DNA of 64,000 bases, from assembly GCF_000427885.1 (NCBI RefSeq), contig NZ_ATYW01000014.1:140976-204975 (forward strand), given 5' to 3'. Source of the stretch: Glycomyces tenuis DSM 44171 (GTDB lineage Bacteria > Actinomycetota > Actinomycetes > Mycobacteriales > Micromonosporaceae). Of this stretch, positions 41,159 to 50,683 are shown in pieces. The notes beneath the pieces were generated by a model, which saw only the letters and a program-made list of their open reading frames with translations, did not search any database and was not told the origin of the DNA. The position numbers were made by a program, and so were the translations under genes. How positions within the stretch are numbered: the first letter of the stretch is position 1; each line of letters starts with the position of its first letter.

Positions 41159-42406
41159 ATGCGACACACCAAGCGATGGATCGCCGCGGCGGCAGCCTCG
41201 GCCTCGGCACTCGTCTTCGCCGGATGCGGCTCCGGCGGCGACGGCGGCGATGTCGTCCTGACCTACGCCACCTGGAGCGAGGACCAGAAGCCCGCCATGG
41301 AGGGGATCGCCGAGGCATTCGAGGCCGAGCACCCCGATGTCGACGTCCAGGTGCAGGTCCTGCCGTGGCCCGAGTACTGGTCCACCCTCCAGGTCGGCGC
41401 GGCCGGCCGCACCGCGCCCGACGCCTTCTGGATGCTCGCCGACCAGTTCCCCGCCTACGCCGAAGGCGGCCAGCTGCTCGACATCGCGGACGCCGTCGCC
41501 GACGCCGACGTGGACCTCTCGGCCTATCCCGAGTCCGTCATGGACCTCTACGACACCGGCGAGGCGATCTACGGCCTGCCCAAGGACTACGACACCAACG
41601 GCATCTGGTTCAACAAGGCCCTCTTCGACGACGCCGGGGTCCCCTACCCCGACGACACCTGGACCTGGGACGACGCCCACGCCGCCGCGCAGGCGCTCAC
41701 CGACGCCGACGCCGGCGTGTGGGGCATCGCCGCCCCGATCGACCGCCAAGGCGGCTACTACAACAGCATCTACCAGGCCGGCGGCCAGGTGATCGGCGAC
41801 GACGGCACGGCCGCCATCGACAGCCCCGAGGCCGTCTCCGGCATCGAGTTCTGGACGCGGATGCAGGCCGACGGCCTCTCGCCCACGCTCCAGCAGCTCT
41901 CCGACACCGAAGCGGTGCAGATGTTCATGGACGGCAAGGTCGCCATGTACTTCTCCGGCTCCTTCTGGGCCCAGCGCCTCTACGGCGACGAGGAGTTCCG
42001 TCCGAACGTCGGTGTCGCGCCGCTCCCGACGGGGGAGCAGCGCGCCAGCATGATCAGCGGCATCCTCAACGCCGGGTACGCCGGCACCGAGCACCCCGAG
42101 GAGCTCGCCGAGTTCCTCGTCTTCGCCAGCGGCGAGGAGGCCGCGCGGATCCAGGCCGAGAGCGGAGCGGTGCTCCCCGCCTACGAAGGCACCCAGCAGG
42201 CCTGGCTCGACGCGATGCCCGAGTTCGACCTCCAGGTCTTCGTCGACGCCGTCGACTACTCGGTGCCGCTGCCGATCGCGGGCAACGCCGCCGAGTGGAC
42301 CGGCCTGGAGACCGAGTACCTCACCCCCGCCTGGAACGGCGAGCAGTCCGCCGCCGAAGCCGCCGCGGCCTACAACGCGGCCATCGACGAGGTCCTCGCG
42401 GAATGA
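41159..42406 (+). CDS. CUT1 sugar ABC transporter substrate-binding lipoprotein
   Basis: A 415-residue family 1 solute-binding lipoprotein (lipobox LVFAGC, Cys23). Landmarks are VVLTYATWSEDQKPAMEGIAEAFEAEHPDVDVQVQ, PDAFWMLADQFPAYAEGGQLLDI and a C-terminal GEQSAAEAAAAYNAAIDEVLAE. It binds an oligosaccharide, by context an alpha-galactoside such as melibiose or raffinose. GAAGGAGAAACC precedes the ATG. No ATPase gene is in the operon; such importers in actinobacteria usually share an MsiK-type ATPase encoded elsewhere. Confidence 0.9.
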   Translation: MRHTKRWIAAAAASASALVFAGCGSGGDGGDVVLTYATWSEDQKPAMEGIAEAFEAEHPDVDVQVQVLPWPEYWSTLQVGAAGRTAPDAFWMLADQFPAYAEGGQLLDIADAVADADVDLSAYPESVMDLYDTGEAIYGLPKDYDTNGIWFNKALFDDAGVPYPDDTWTWDDAHAAAQALTDADAGVWGIAAPIDRQGGYYNSIYQAGGQVIGDDGTAAIDSPEAVSGIEFWTRMQADGLSPTLQQLSDTEAVQMFMDGKVAMYFSGSFWAQRLYGDEEFRPNVGVAPLPTGEQRASMISGILNAGYAGTEHPEELAEFLVFASGEEAARIQAESGAVLPAYEGTQQAWLDAMPEFDLQVFVDAVDYSVPLPIAGNAAEWTGLETEYLTPAWNGEQSAAEAAAAYNAAIDEVLAE

Positions 42407-43347
42407 CGTCCGAGAGCACCGCGGCCGCCCGGGCCGCCGGGCCCCCCGCGCGGCGCCGCCGCCGCGCGGGCGGGCTCGGCCCGTCCCCGTGGTGGGGCTA
42501 CGCGATGATCGCCCCGGCGTTCATCGGCCTCGCCGCGCTCTACCTGTGGCCGTTCCTGAAGACCTTCACCAAGAGCTTCATGGACACGCCCGCCTTCGGC
42601 CCCGGCACCTGGACCGGGCTCGACAACTACACCGAGCTGCTCGGCGACGGCGAATTCTGGCAGGCCTTCGGGAACTCCGCGGTCTACACCGCGATCCTGC
42701 TGCTCGGCGTCCCGATCGCCATCGTCCTGGCCGCGCTCGTCCAGCAGCTCAGCCGCGGCCGGGCGGTCTACCGCGTCCTGTACTTCCTGCCCGTGGTCAC
42801 GCTGCCGGTCGCGGTCAGCATGGTGTGGCGGTTCATCTACAACGGCGACTTCGGCCTGCTGAACTGGGCGCTCTCACTGGTCGGCATCCCGGGCCAGTAC
42901 TGGGTGGCCGACGCGACCTACGCGATCTACGCGATCGGCGTGGTCGGCATCTGGATGAGCCTCGGCATCAACCTCATCATCCTCGGCGCGGGCCTCCAGT
43001 CGATCCCGCCGGAGCTGTACGAGGCGTCCTCACTGGATGGCGCAGGCCGGGTCCGCCAGTTCTTCAGGATCACCCTGCCGCTGCTGTCCCCGAGCGTCTT
43101 CCTGGTGACCGTGCTGACCGTCATCTCGGCGCTCCAGATGTTCGACCTGGTCTTCGTCATGCTCCGCAGCGTCGACAACACCGCCCTCGACGACTCCAAG
43201 ACCATCGTCTACCTGTTCTACGAGAAGGCCTTTGTCCAGTTCGACCAGGGCTACGGCGCCGCGATCGCGATCGTGCTGCTCGGCGTGATCATGATCGCCA
43301 CCGCCCTCCAGTTCCGACTCCAGCGCCGGTGGGTGTTCTATGACTGA
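42403..43347 (+). CDS. CUT1 sugar ABC transporter permease (MalF type)
   Basis: A 314-residue permease with a basic N-terminus (RRRRRAGG), six helices and the EAA loop YEASSLDGAGRVRQFFRITLPLLSPSVF. It joins the next permease in the channel. ATGA overlap with the lipoprotein gene; its end overlaps the next gene by 8 bp. Confidence 0.92.
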   Translation: MTSESTAAARAAGPPARRRRRAGGLGPSPWWGYAMIAPAFIGLAALYLWPFLKTFTKSFMDTPAFGPGTWTGLDNYTELLGDGEFWQAFGNSAVYTAILLLGVPIAIVLAALVQQLSRGRAVYRVLYFLPVVTLPVAVSMVWRFIYNGDFGLLNWALSLVGIPGQYWVADATYAIYAIGVVGIWMSLGINLIILGAGLQSIPPELYEASSLDGAGRVRQFFRITLPLLSPSVFLVTVLTVISALQMFDLVFVMLRSVDNTALDDSKTIVYLFYEKAFVQFDQGYGAAIAIVLLGVIMIATALQFRLQRRWVFYD

Positions 43348-44203
43348 GCCGAGCCTCAAGCCGCGCAAGGCGGCCGGATCCAAAGCGACCCGGCGCGGCG
43401 AATGGATCCTGCACCTGGCGCTCGCCATCGCCGCGGCGGTCATGGTGGCGCCCTTCGCCTGGCAACTGCTCACCGCGTTCAAGACCACCGGCGAGGCCTC
43501 CGAGACGCCGCCGACGTTCTGGCCCGCCGAGCCGACCGCCGACGCCTTCGCGACGTTCTTCGACTCGGTGCCGGTCTGGAGCCAGTTCACCGTCTCGGTC
43601 TCGGCGCTCGTCCTGCGCGTGGTCGGCCAGCTCGCCGTCGCCGCGCTCGCCGGGTACGCCTTCGCGCGGTTGCGCTTCCCCGGCCGGAGCATCCTGTTCG
43701 GACTGTTCATCGCCATGCTCATGGTGCCCAGCCAGTTGTTCCTCATCGGGCAGTTCGAGCTGATCCGCGATCTCGAGCTGCTCGACACGATCCCCGCGCT
43801 CGCGATCCCCGGCATGTTCTCCGCCTTCGGCGTCTTCCTGATGCGGCAGGCGTTCATGTCGATCCCGGGCGCCTATGAGGAGGCCGCCCGCCTCGACGGG
43901 GCCGGACCGCTGCGCACGTTCTGGTCCGTGATGCTCCCGATGGTCCGGCCCACGCTCGGCGCGCTCGCGGTGCTCACCTCGCTGTACTCGTGGAACGACC
44001 TGCTGTGGCCGCTCATCGTGTCGCCGCGCGGCGACAACCGGCCGCTCACCGTGGGCCTCGCCGGCCTCCAAGGCCAGTACGGCACCGACTACCCGACCCT
44101 CATGGCGGGCGCGCTCGTCGCCTCGCTCCCGCTCATCGTCATCTTCCTCGTCCTCCAGCGGCAGTTCTTCAACGGGATCGCCAGCAGCGGCTTGAAAGGC
44201 TGA
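43340..44203 (+). CDS. CUT1 sugar ABC transporter permease (MalG type)
   Basis: A 287-residue permease with six helices and the EAA loop YEEAARLDGAGPLRTFWSVMLPMVRPTLGALAV. The C-terminus QRQFFNGIASSGLKG is typical of MalG-type partners. It begins inside the end of the preceding permease gene and is followed after 3 bp by the alpha-galactosidase gene. Confidence 0.92.
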   Translation: MTEPSLKPRKAAGSKATRRGEWILHLALAIAAAVMVAPFAWQLLTAFKTTGEASETPPTFWPAEPTADAFATFFDSVPVWSQFTVSVSALVLRVVGQLAVAALAGYAFARLRFPGRSILFGLFIAMLMVPSQLFLIGQFELIRDLELLDTIPALAIPGMFSAFGVFLMRQAFMSIPGAYEEAARLDGAGPLRTFWSVMLPMVRPTLGALAVLTSLYSWNDLLWPLIVSPRGDNRPLTVGLAGLQGQYGTDYPTLMAGALVASLPLIVIFLVLQRQFFNGIASSGLKG

Positions 44204-44206
44204 ACC

Positions 44207-46342
44207 ATGACCCCGAGCACCACACCGGTCGTCCACCTGCGGCGGGCCGGCACGAGCGTCGTCGTCTCGCTCACCGACGCGAGACTGCCCCGCATCCTGC
44301 ACTGGGGCGCCGACCTCGGCGCGGTCGGCGACGACGAGCTCGCCGCGATCGAGCGCGCCACCGCGCCGACCATCGGCGACAGCGCCGTCACCTACCCCCA
44401 GCCCGTGCCGATCGTCCCGCAGCTCGCCGAGGGCTGGCTCGGGCGGCCCGGCGTCGCCGGGTCCCGAGACGGGCGGGCATGGGCCCCGCTGTTCCGGGCC
44501 GTCGGCGCCCGCGTCGACGACACCGCCGGGGCCGCCGTCCTCGAAGTCGACGGCGTCGACCCCGAGAGCGAACTGGCCCTCACCGTCGAGCTCCGACTCG
44601 AGCCGAGCGGTCTGCTGCGCACACGGGCGACGCTGCGCAACGACGGCGCGCCGTACCGCGTCGACGCGCTGGAGCTGACGCTGCCCGTCCCCGAGACCGC
44701 CGAGGAGCTCCTCGACCTCACCGGCCGCTGGGCCCACGAGCGCGTCCCCCAGCGGCACCCGTTCCCGATCGGCGCCTGGGTGCGCGAGAGCCGCGGCGGC
44801 AAACCGGGTCTGGACGCGCCCACGATGCTCGTCGCCGGGCGCCCCGCCTTCGGATTCCGCGACGGCGAGGTCTGGGGCGTCCACCTCGGCTGGAGCGGCA
44901 ACCAGATGCTCGCGGCCGAACGCACTCCGGCCGGCACCCGCGTGCTGCGCGGCGGCGAGCTCCTCCTCCCCGCCGAGCTCGTCCTCGACTCCGGCGAGAA
45001 GTACCGGACGCCGTGGCTCTACGGCGCCTGCGGCACCGGCCTCGACGCGATGTCCGCGCAGGTCCACCGCTTCCTGCGCGCCAGGCCCGAGCACCCCGCC
45101 GCACCGCGCCCCGTCCTTGTCAACACCTGGGAGGCCGTCTACTTCGACCACGACCCGGCCCGGCTCATCGCGCTCGCCGACCGCAGTGCCGAGCTCGGCG
45201 CCGAGCGCTTCGTCGTCGACGACGGCTGGTTCCTCGGCCGCCGCGACGACACCACCTCCCTCGGCGACTGGACTGTCGACCCCCGGGTCTGGCCCGACGG
45301 CCTCGAGCCGCTCGCCGAGCGCGTCCGCGAGCTCGGCATGCAGTTCGGGCTCTGGGTCGAACCCGAGATGGTCAACCTCGACTCCGAGCTCGCGCGCGCC
45401 CACCCCGAATGGGTCTTCGACGCCGGGCACGGTCCCGGCCTGCCCTCGCGCCACCAGCACGTCCTCGACCTCGGCCACGACGAGGCCTACCGGCACGTCT
45501 TCGAGCGCGTCTCCGCGCTCGTCGGCGCCCTGCGCGTCGACTACCTCAAGTGGGACCACAACCGCTTCCTCACCGACGCCGGGCACACCCCCGAGGGCCG
45601 CCCCGGCGTCCGCACCCAGACCCTCCGCGCCCATCGCATGATGCGCGAACTGCGCGAGGCCCACCCCGGCCTGGAGATCGAGTCCTGCGCCAGCGGCGGC
45701 GGCCGGATCGACCTCGGCGTCCTCGAGCACACCGACCGCGTCTGGCCCTCCGACTGCAACGACCCGCACGAGCGCATCGACATCCAGCGCTGGACCGGCC
45801 TGCTGCTCCCGCCCGAGCTCCAGGGCACCCACATCGGCGCCGAGACCTCGCACACCACCCGCCGCGTCGCGCCCCTGGCGTTCCGCGCCGCCACCGTCCT
45901 GTGGGGACATCTCGGCGTCGAGGCCGACCTCACCCGCGTCGACGAGCGCGAGTTCGCCGAGCTGCGCGCCTGGGTCGCCGCCCACCGCGAACTGCGCCCG
46001 CTTCTGCACTCCGGCGATGTCGTCCACGCCGACACCGCACCGGAGGTCCGCCTCGAAGGCGTCGTGGCCGCCGACGGGAGCGAGGCGCTGTTCCAGTTCG
46101 CCGTGCTCGCGCGCCCCGCCGCCTGGCCGCCCGCGCGCCTGCGCTTCCCCGGCCTGGACCCCGAGCGCCGCTACCGCGTCGAGGAGCTCGCCGTCACCGC
46201 GGTCGTCCCCGACGACCAGCGTCCACCGTGGATGGCGTCGCCGCTCGTGCTGCCCGGCCGCGTCCTGGCCGAGACCGGCATCGAGGCCCCGTCGCTCGAC
46301 GTCGACCGGTCGGTGCTCCTGCGCCTCACCGGTGCCGCGTGA
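44207..46342 (+). CDS. Alpha-galactosidase, GH36
   Basis: A 711-residue cytoplasmic enzyme with an N-terminal beta-supersandwich, a barrel and a C-terminal beta domain. GH36 markers are WEAVYFDHD, FVVDDGWF, GLWVEPEMVN, and YLKWDHNRF with nucleophile Asp450. SCASGGGRIDLG and WPSDCNDPHERIDIQ, with acid/base Asp516, complete the site; the 66-residue spacing is usual for the long GH36 enzymes. It hydrolyses terminal alpha-galactose from imported oligosaccharides. It starts 3 bp after the permease gene and is followed after 1 bp by aldose epimerase. Confidence 0.94.
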   Translation: MTPSTTPVVHLRRAGTSVVVSLTDARLPRILHWGADLGAVGDDELAAIERATAPTIGDSAVTYPQPVPIVPQLAEGWLGRPGVAGSRDGRAWAPLFRAVGARVDDTAGAAVLEVDGVDPESELALTVELRLEPSGLLRTRATLRNDGAPYRVDALELTLPVPETAEELLDLTGRWAHERVPQRHPFPIGAWVRESRGGKPGLDAPTMLVAGRPAFGFRDGEVWGVHLGWSGNQMLAAERTPAGTRVLRGGELLLPAELVLDSGEKYRTPWLYGACGTGLDAMSAQVHRFLRARPEHPAAPRPVLVNTWEAVYFDHDPARLIALADRSAELGAERFVVDDGWFLGRRDDTTSLGDWTVDPRVWPDGLEPLAERVRELGMQFGLWVEPEMVNLDSELARAHPEWVFDAGHGPGLPSRHQHVLDLGHDEAYRHVFERVSALVGALRVDYLKWDHNRFLTDAGHTPEGRPGVRTQTLRAHRMMRELREAHPGLEIESCASGGGRIDLGVLEHTDRVWPSDCNDPHERIDIQRWTGLLLPPELQGTHIGAETSHTTRRVAPLAFRAATVLWGHLGVEADLTRVDEREFAELRAWVAAHRELRPLLHSGDVVHADTAPEVRLEGVVAADGSEALFQFAVLARPAAWPPARLRFPGLDPERRYRVEELAVTAVVPDDQRPPWMASPLVLPGRVLAETGIEAPSLDVDRSVLLRLTGAA

Positions 46343-46343
46343 G

Positions 46344-47264
46344 ATGACGGCGCGGCGAGCCGCCGGCGCCGGCCACCTCATCGAGCTGGGCGGCCCCTCC
46401 GCGACGGCCACGGTGGCGATCTCGCCGCGGGCCGCCTCACTGCGGGCGCTCCGCGTCCGCGGTCTGGACCTCGTCGAGCCCACCACGGCATGGCGGTACC
46501 CGCCCGGCATGTCCGGCGCGGTGCTCGTGCCGTGGCCCAACCGCGTGGACTCCGCCCGCTGGGACTACGGCGGACGCGAGCAGCGCCTCGCCGTCACCGA
46601 ACCGGAGCTGGGGCACGCCAACCACGGGCTGCTCACCACGCACGACTTCCAGGTGCATGAGACGGGCGCGGACTCGGTCGCGCTCCGCGCCTTGATCAGC
46701 GGGCACCCCGGCTACCCCTTCGAGCTGCTGGTGACCGTCACCTACCGGCTCGGGGCCGACGGCGTCGACGTCGAGACCGCCGTCGACAACCTCGGCGACC
46801 GGCCCGCGCCGGTCGCCGTCGGCGCGCATCCGTACCTGCGGGTCGGATCAGTCCCCGCCGAGCGGCTCACCGTGCGGCTCGACGCGGACTCGGCGGGCCT
46901 TCCAGGGCCGACGCTCATCCCCAGGCAGCGCTTCGACGTGAGCGGCACCGAATTCGACCTGAGGGCGGGACGGCCCTTCCACCGCGTCCCACGCCACGCG
47001 ACATATGAGCGCGCCGGAGCGCCCTCACGGCACAGCCTCACCGCCCCGGACGGCACCACCGTCGAACTGCACGCCGACGCGAGTCACCGCTGGCTCCAGC
47101 TCTACGTCGCCGAGGCGTTCACGGCCGACGACGGCACCCGCACCGCCATCGCCCTCGAACCGATGACGGCCCCGCCGAACGCCCTGCGGACCGGCGAGGG
47201 GCTCCACTGGCTCGAACCCGATCGGGTGTGGACGGCGCGCTGGGGGATACGGCTGGTCGCTTAG
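46344..47264 (+). CDS. Aldose 1-epimerase (galactose mutarotase family)
   Basis: A 306-residue beta-sandwich protein. Recognisable segments are GAVLVPWPNRVDSARWDYGG, HANHGLLTTHDFQV (first catalytic His region), VGAHPYLRVG (second His) and IALEPMTAPPNALRTGEGLHWLEPDR (catalytic Glu). It interconverts the alpha and beta anomers of galactose released by the neighbouring glycosidases. It is the last gene of the operon and overlaps the convergent araC gene by 4 bp, so neither has its own terminator in between. Confidence 0.9.
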   Translation: MTARRAAGAGHLIELGGPSATATVAISPRAASLRALRVRGLDLVEPTTAWRYPPGMSGAVLVPWPNRVDSARWDYGGREQRLAVTEPELGHANHGLLTTHDFQVHETGADSVALRALISGHPGYPFELLVTVTYRLGADGVDVETAVDNLGDRPAPVAVGAHPYLRVGSVPAERLTVRLDADSAGLPGPTLIPRQRFDVSGTEFDLRAGRPFHRVPRHATYERAGAPSRHSLTAPDGTTVELHADASHRWLQLYVAEAFTADDGTRTAIALEPMTAPPNALRTGEGLHWLEPDRVWTARWGIRLVA

Positions 47265-48124
47265 CGGCTGTCGCGATGGCGGAAGTCGCTCGGGCTCATC
47301 CCGTGGTGCCTGCGGAAGACCCGCGAGAAGTAGAACGCGTCGTCGTAGCCGACGTCGAAGGCGATCTCGGTGATCGTCGCCTCGGTCGCGTCGAGCAACT
47401 GCCGCGCCCGCGCCATCCGCAGCGCCGTGTGGTGGGCCAGCACGCCGCCGCCCGTCGCCCTGCGGAACAGCGTGCTCAGGTGCGAGGGCGACACGCCCAC
47501 CAGGCGCGCCAGCTCCGCCACCCGCACCTTCCCGTCGAGCCGTTCCGCCAGGTAGTTCATGGCCCGCTGGAGCGGGTCGCCCGGCCCCGGCAGCACGCGG
47601 TCCACATTGATCTGCGTGAGCAGCTTCCACGCCGCCCCCGAGGCCCCCAGCAGCCGCACCGGCGACTGGTCCCGCTCCAGGCCCGAGACGATCTCGTCCA
47701 GCAGCGCCACCGCGCGCTCGATCGCCCGCACCGGCACCACCGGGCGCGCGGCCGTGACCTCCATGCTCTCCACCAGTTCCGGCACGTCCGTGCCCGCCAG
47801 GTGCGCCCACCAGATCGTCCAGGGATCGCGTGCGTCGGCGCCGTACTCGTGCGGCACGCCGCGCGGGATCACCAGCGCCTGCCACGCCCCGATGCGGTGC
47901 AGTCCCGAACCGACCCTCGCCCAGCCCATGCCGGAGGCGCAGACGATCACGACGGCCTCGTCGGTGCCCCGCGGCCGCTGCATCCGGTGATCGGCGGCGC
48001 GCGGATAGTAGCCCGTGTCGGTGACCATGAGCCGGCGCGTGACCGGGCGCCGCAGCGCCTCGGCGACGGACGGCCGCGGGACCACGACCAGCCGCTGGCC
48101 GCGGAAGCCTTCTTGAATGGGCAT
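47261..48124 (-). CDS. AraC-family regulator of the alpha-galactoside cluster
   Basis: A 287-residue protein with an N-terminal cupin sensor (VIVCASGMGWARVG, ALVIPRGVPHEYGADARDPWTIWWAHLAG, a MelR/RhaS-like pattern). The C-terminal double HTH has VRVAELARLVGVSPSHLSTLFRRATG and ITEIAFDVGYDDAFYFSRVFRRHHGMSPSDFR. It probably activates the GH97 and transport genes when the sugar is bound. ATG at 48124 is chosen; a GTG at 48142 in the same frame would leave only four bases to the candidate binding site at 48147-48162. The convergent end with the epimerase gene and the shared motif make it the natural regulator. Confidence 0.88.
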   Translation of the reverse strand: MPIQEGFRGQRLVVVPRPSVAEALRRPVTRRLMVTDTGYYPRAADHRMQRPRGTDEAVVIVCASGMGWARVGSGLHRIGAWQALVIPRGVPHEYGADARDPWTIWWAHLAGTDVPELVESMEVTAARPVVPVRAIERAVALLDEIVSGLERDQSPVRLLGASGAAWKLLTQINVDRVLPGPGDPLQRAMNYLAERLDGKVRVAELARLVGVSPSHLSTLFRRATGGGVLAHHTALRMARARQLLDATEATITEIAFDVGYDDAFYFSRVFRRHHGMSPSDFRHRDSR

Positions 48125-48146
48125 CCGAACATCATCCACCACCGGC

Positions 48147-48162
48147 GGCGGATCGTCCAGGC
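48147..48162. promoter_or_regulatory. Shared activator site GGCGGATCGTCCAGGC, copy 3
   Basis: The element seen at the two GH97 promoters recurs 23 bp upstream of the araC start, between araC and the divergent exporter gene. Autoregulation is the simplest reading. Confidence 0.5.
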
Positions 48163-48246
48163 CTCGCGCCGGTCGCGGGCGCGGTCGGGCCCGCCTCGCC
48201 GCACGTCGCGGTTTCGACGGCGCGGCTTCGTGCGTACCATCGGACC

Positions 48247-50034
48247 ATGGCTCAGAAAGCGTTTGCTCACAGTCATGTCCCCGGACCGGAACTGCTCGAC
48301 GGCGCCCACCCGGCCCGCTCGGTGCTCCGCCTGCTCGCCCGCCGCCCCTGGCGGATCCTGGCGGCCTTCGCGGCGTTCGCGCTCAAGGAGATCCCGCTGT
48401 GGTTCCTCCCGGTGGTCACCGCCGCGATCATCGACCTGGTGTCCTCCGACGGCTCCGTCGGGGCGGTGCTCGGCTGGCTCGCCGTCGCCGCCGCGCTGCT
48501 CGTCCAGAACTACCCCAACCACATCGCCTACACCCGCAACTTCATGACCGTCGTGCGCGACACCGGCGCCGGCCTCCGCAACGCGCTCGCCGCGCGGCTC
48601 CAGAGCCTGTCGATCGGCTACCACACGCGCGTGAGCTCCTCGATCGTCCAGAACAAGGTCGTGCGCGACGTCGAGAACGTCGAGCTGATGCTCCAGCAGA
48701 TGACGCACCCGCTGCTGTCGTCCACCATGGTGCTCCTCGGCGCGATCACGATGACGGCGATCGCCGTGCCCCAGTTCCTGCCCGTGTACGCGCTCACCGT
48801 GCCGATCGCGATCGGCCTGCGCGCGGCCCTGCGCCGCCGCTCCCGCGCCCGCAACGAGGCCTTCCGCAAGGAGATGGAGGGCTTCGCCTCCCGGGTCGGC
48901 GAGATGGCCTCGCTCATCCCGGTCACGCGGGCGCACGGCCTGGAGCAGGCCGCGGTCTCGCGCGTCGCCACCGGCGCCGACGGGGTGCGGCGCGCCGGCC
49001 TGCACCTGGACATGCTCAACGGCCACGTGGCCTCCATCTCGTGGGTCACGATGCAGCTGCTCGGCGTGGGATGCCTCGGCCTCGCGGCGGTCTTCGCGAT
49101 CACCTCCTTCCTGCCGATCACCCCCGGCGAGGTCGTGCTGCTGTCCACCTACTTCACCCTGCTGACCCAGGGCCTCACGCAGCTGCTCATGCTGATCCCG
49201 GTGGGGGCGAGGGGCATGGAGTCGGTGCGGTCCATCGCCGAGGTGCTCCAGGACCCCGACATCGAGCAGAACGAGGGCAAGCGCCCGGTCGACGCCGTCG
49301 AGGGCCGCCTGACGCTCGAGCGCGTCTCGCACCGCTACGACGATGCCGAGACCGAAGCGGTGCAGGAGGTCTCGCTCGACATCGAGGCCGGGAAGACCGT
49401 CGCGTTCGTCGGCTCCTCGGGCTCGGGCAAGTCGACGCTGCTCAACCTCGTGCTCGGCTTCGTGCGGCCCACCTCGGGCCGCATCCTGCTCGACGGCGTC
49501 GACATGCAGGAGCTCGACCTGCGCACCGCCCGCCGGTTCACCTCCGTCGTGCCGCAGGAGTCGGTGCTGTTCGAAGGGACCATCCGCGAGAACGTGGCCT
49601 ACGGGATGCCCGACGCGGGGGAGGAGCGGATCGAGCGGGCGCTGCGCGACGCCAACGCCTGGGAGTTCGTCCAGGAGCTGGCCGACGGCCTGGACACGGT
49701 CGTCGGGGAGCGCGGCGCGCGCCTCTCGGGCGGGCAGCGCCAGCGCCTGGCGATCGCCCGCGCCCTGGTGCGCGACCCGAGCGTCCTCCTGCTCGACGAG
49801 GCGACCTCGGCGCTCGACCCCGAGGCCGAGGAACTGGTCAAGGAGGCGCTGGCCCGGCTCATGCGCGGCCGGACCACCCTCGTCGTGGCGCACCGGCTGT
49901 CCACGATCCGCATGGCCGACCGCATCGTCGTCCTCGACCACGGCCGGATCGTCGAGCAGGGCACCCACGCCGAGCTGCTGGCCGCCTCGGGCCGCTACGC
50001 CCACATGCACCTGACCCAGACCGGCGCCGCCTGA
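48247..50034 (+). CDS. ABC exporter (fused permease/ATPase half-transporter)
   Basis: A 595-residue type IV ABC exporter subunit. Six helices (about 35-310) precede an ATPase domain with Walker A GSSGSGKST, Q-loop VVPQESVLF, signature LSGGQRQRLAIARAL, Walker B VLLLDEATSALD and VAHRLSTI. It is expected to work as a homodimer. The substrate is unknown; drug, lipid or peptide export are all possible. It is divergent from araC with a ~120-bp gap that includes the third copy of the shared site, so it could be part of that regulon or unrelated. Confidence 0.92.
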   Translation: MAQKAFAHSHVPGPELLDGAHPARSVLRLLARRPWRILAAFAAFALKEIPLWFLPVVTAAIIDLVSSDGSVGAVLGWLAVAAALLVQNYPNHIAYTRNFMTVVRDTGAGLRNALAARLQSLSIGYHTRVSSSIVQNKVVRDVENVELMLQQMTHPLLSSTMVLLGAITMTAIAVPQFLPVYALTVPIAIGLRAALRRRSRARNEAFRKEMEGFASRVGEMASLIPVTRAHGLEQAAVSRVATGADGVRRAGLHLDMLNGHVASISWVTMQLLGVGCLGLAAVFAITSFLPITPGEVVLLSTYFTLLTQGLTQLLMLIPVGARGMESVRSIAEVLQDPDIEQNEGKRPVDAVEGRLTLERVSHRYDDAETEAVQEVSLDIEAGKTVAFVGSSGSGKSTLLNLVLGFVRPTSGRILLDGVDMQELDLRTARRFTSVVPQESVLFEGTIRENVAYGMPDAGEERIERALRDANAWEFVQELADGLDTVVGERGARLSGGQRQRLAIARALVRDPSVLLLDEATSALDPEAEELVKEALARLMRGRTTLVVAHRLSTIRMADRIVVLDHGRIVEQGTHAELLAASGRYAHMHLTQTGAA

Positions 50035-50079
50035 ACCGCTCTCGCGCTCCAGGGCGGCGCGGCACCGAGACCGGGCCCC

Positions 50080-50637
50080 TCACCGCAAGGCGCGCAGCGC
50101 CGCCGCGGTCTCCGCGATGCGGGCGGCGGGGTCGGCCGCATCGTCCTCCGCGACCCAGCGCGCGAACGCGACCTGGAAGACCGTGACCGCGCTCTGCGCG
50201 GCGAGGGTGGCGTCCGGCTCGGGCGTGCCGCGCTCGCGGAGCGCCTCGGCGGCGGTGACGGCCATTCCCGCCAGCTTCAGCAGCTCGCGCTCCTGAAGCG
50301 CCGGGTTGGCCTCGATGATCGCGGAGCGTCGCACGGCGTGGGCGCGGCGGTCCTTCAGCAGCCCGCCGCCGGCCGTCACTCCGGCGAGCGCCGCGTCCAG
50401 CGGCGAGGCCTCGCTCGGCGCCGCCAGGATCGCCTCGCGCGTCACCCGCCGCATGTCCTCGGAGCCGTCGAAGAGGACCTCGCGCTTGTCCGCGAAGTGC
50501 CGGAAGAAGGTGCGCTCGGTGACTCCGGCGCTCTCGGCGATGTCCCCGGCGGTGGTCTGCTCGAAGCCTCGCTCCGCGAAGAGCTCCATGGCGGCGCGGA
50601 TCATCCGCCCGCGCGCGTCCGGCTCCCAGCGACTCAT
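50080..50637 (-). CDS. TetR-family repressor (SDR-epimerase gene partner)
   Basis: A 185-residue TetR protein. The HTH is RMIRAAMELFAERGFEQTTAGDIAESAGVTERTFFRHFADKREVLFDG; the C-terminal ligand domain includes RRSAIIEANPALQERELLKLA. ATG at 50637 (MSRWEPDARG) is taken; an upstream in-frame start at 50670 would lie inside the operator. Divergent from the epimerase gene, with two matching operators between them, so it probably represses both. Confidence 0.9.
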   Translation of the reverse strand: MSRWEPDARGRMIRAAMELFAERGFEQTTAGDIAESAGVTERTFFRHFADKREVLFDGSEDMRRVTREAILAAPSEASPLDAALAGVTAGGGLLKDRRAHAVRRSAIIEANPALQERELLKLAGMAVTAAEALRERGTPEPDATLAAQSAVTVFQVAFARWVAEDDAADPAARIAETAAALRALR

Positions 50638-50653
50638 GTCGAGGATTCTAGCG

Positions 50654-50683
50654 TTGACAGTGACTGACATGAAGGGGTAGAGT
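50654..50683 (+). promoter_or_regulatory. Promoter TTGACA-N18-TAGAGT
   Basis: A near-consensus promoter for the epimerase gene; the -35 box lies inside the first TetR operator. Confidence 0.65.

Noticed and set aside
43289..46540. 1083-codon minus-strand frame opposite the permease and GH36 genes
   Set aside because: Low-complexity Gly/Glu/Arg composition and no motif; caused by strong GC codon bias of the plus-strand genes.
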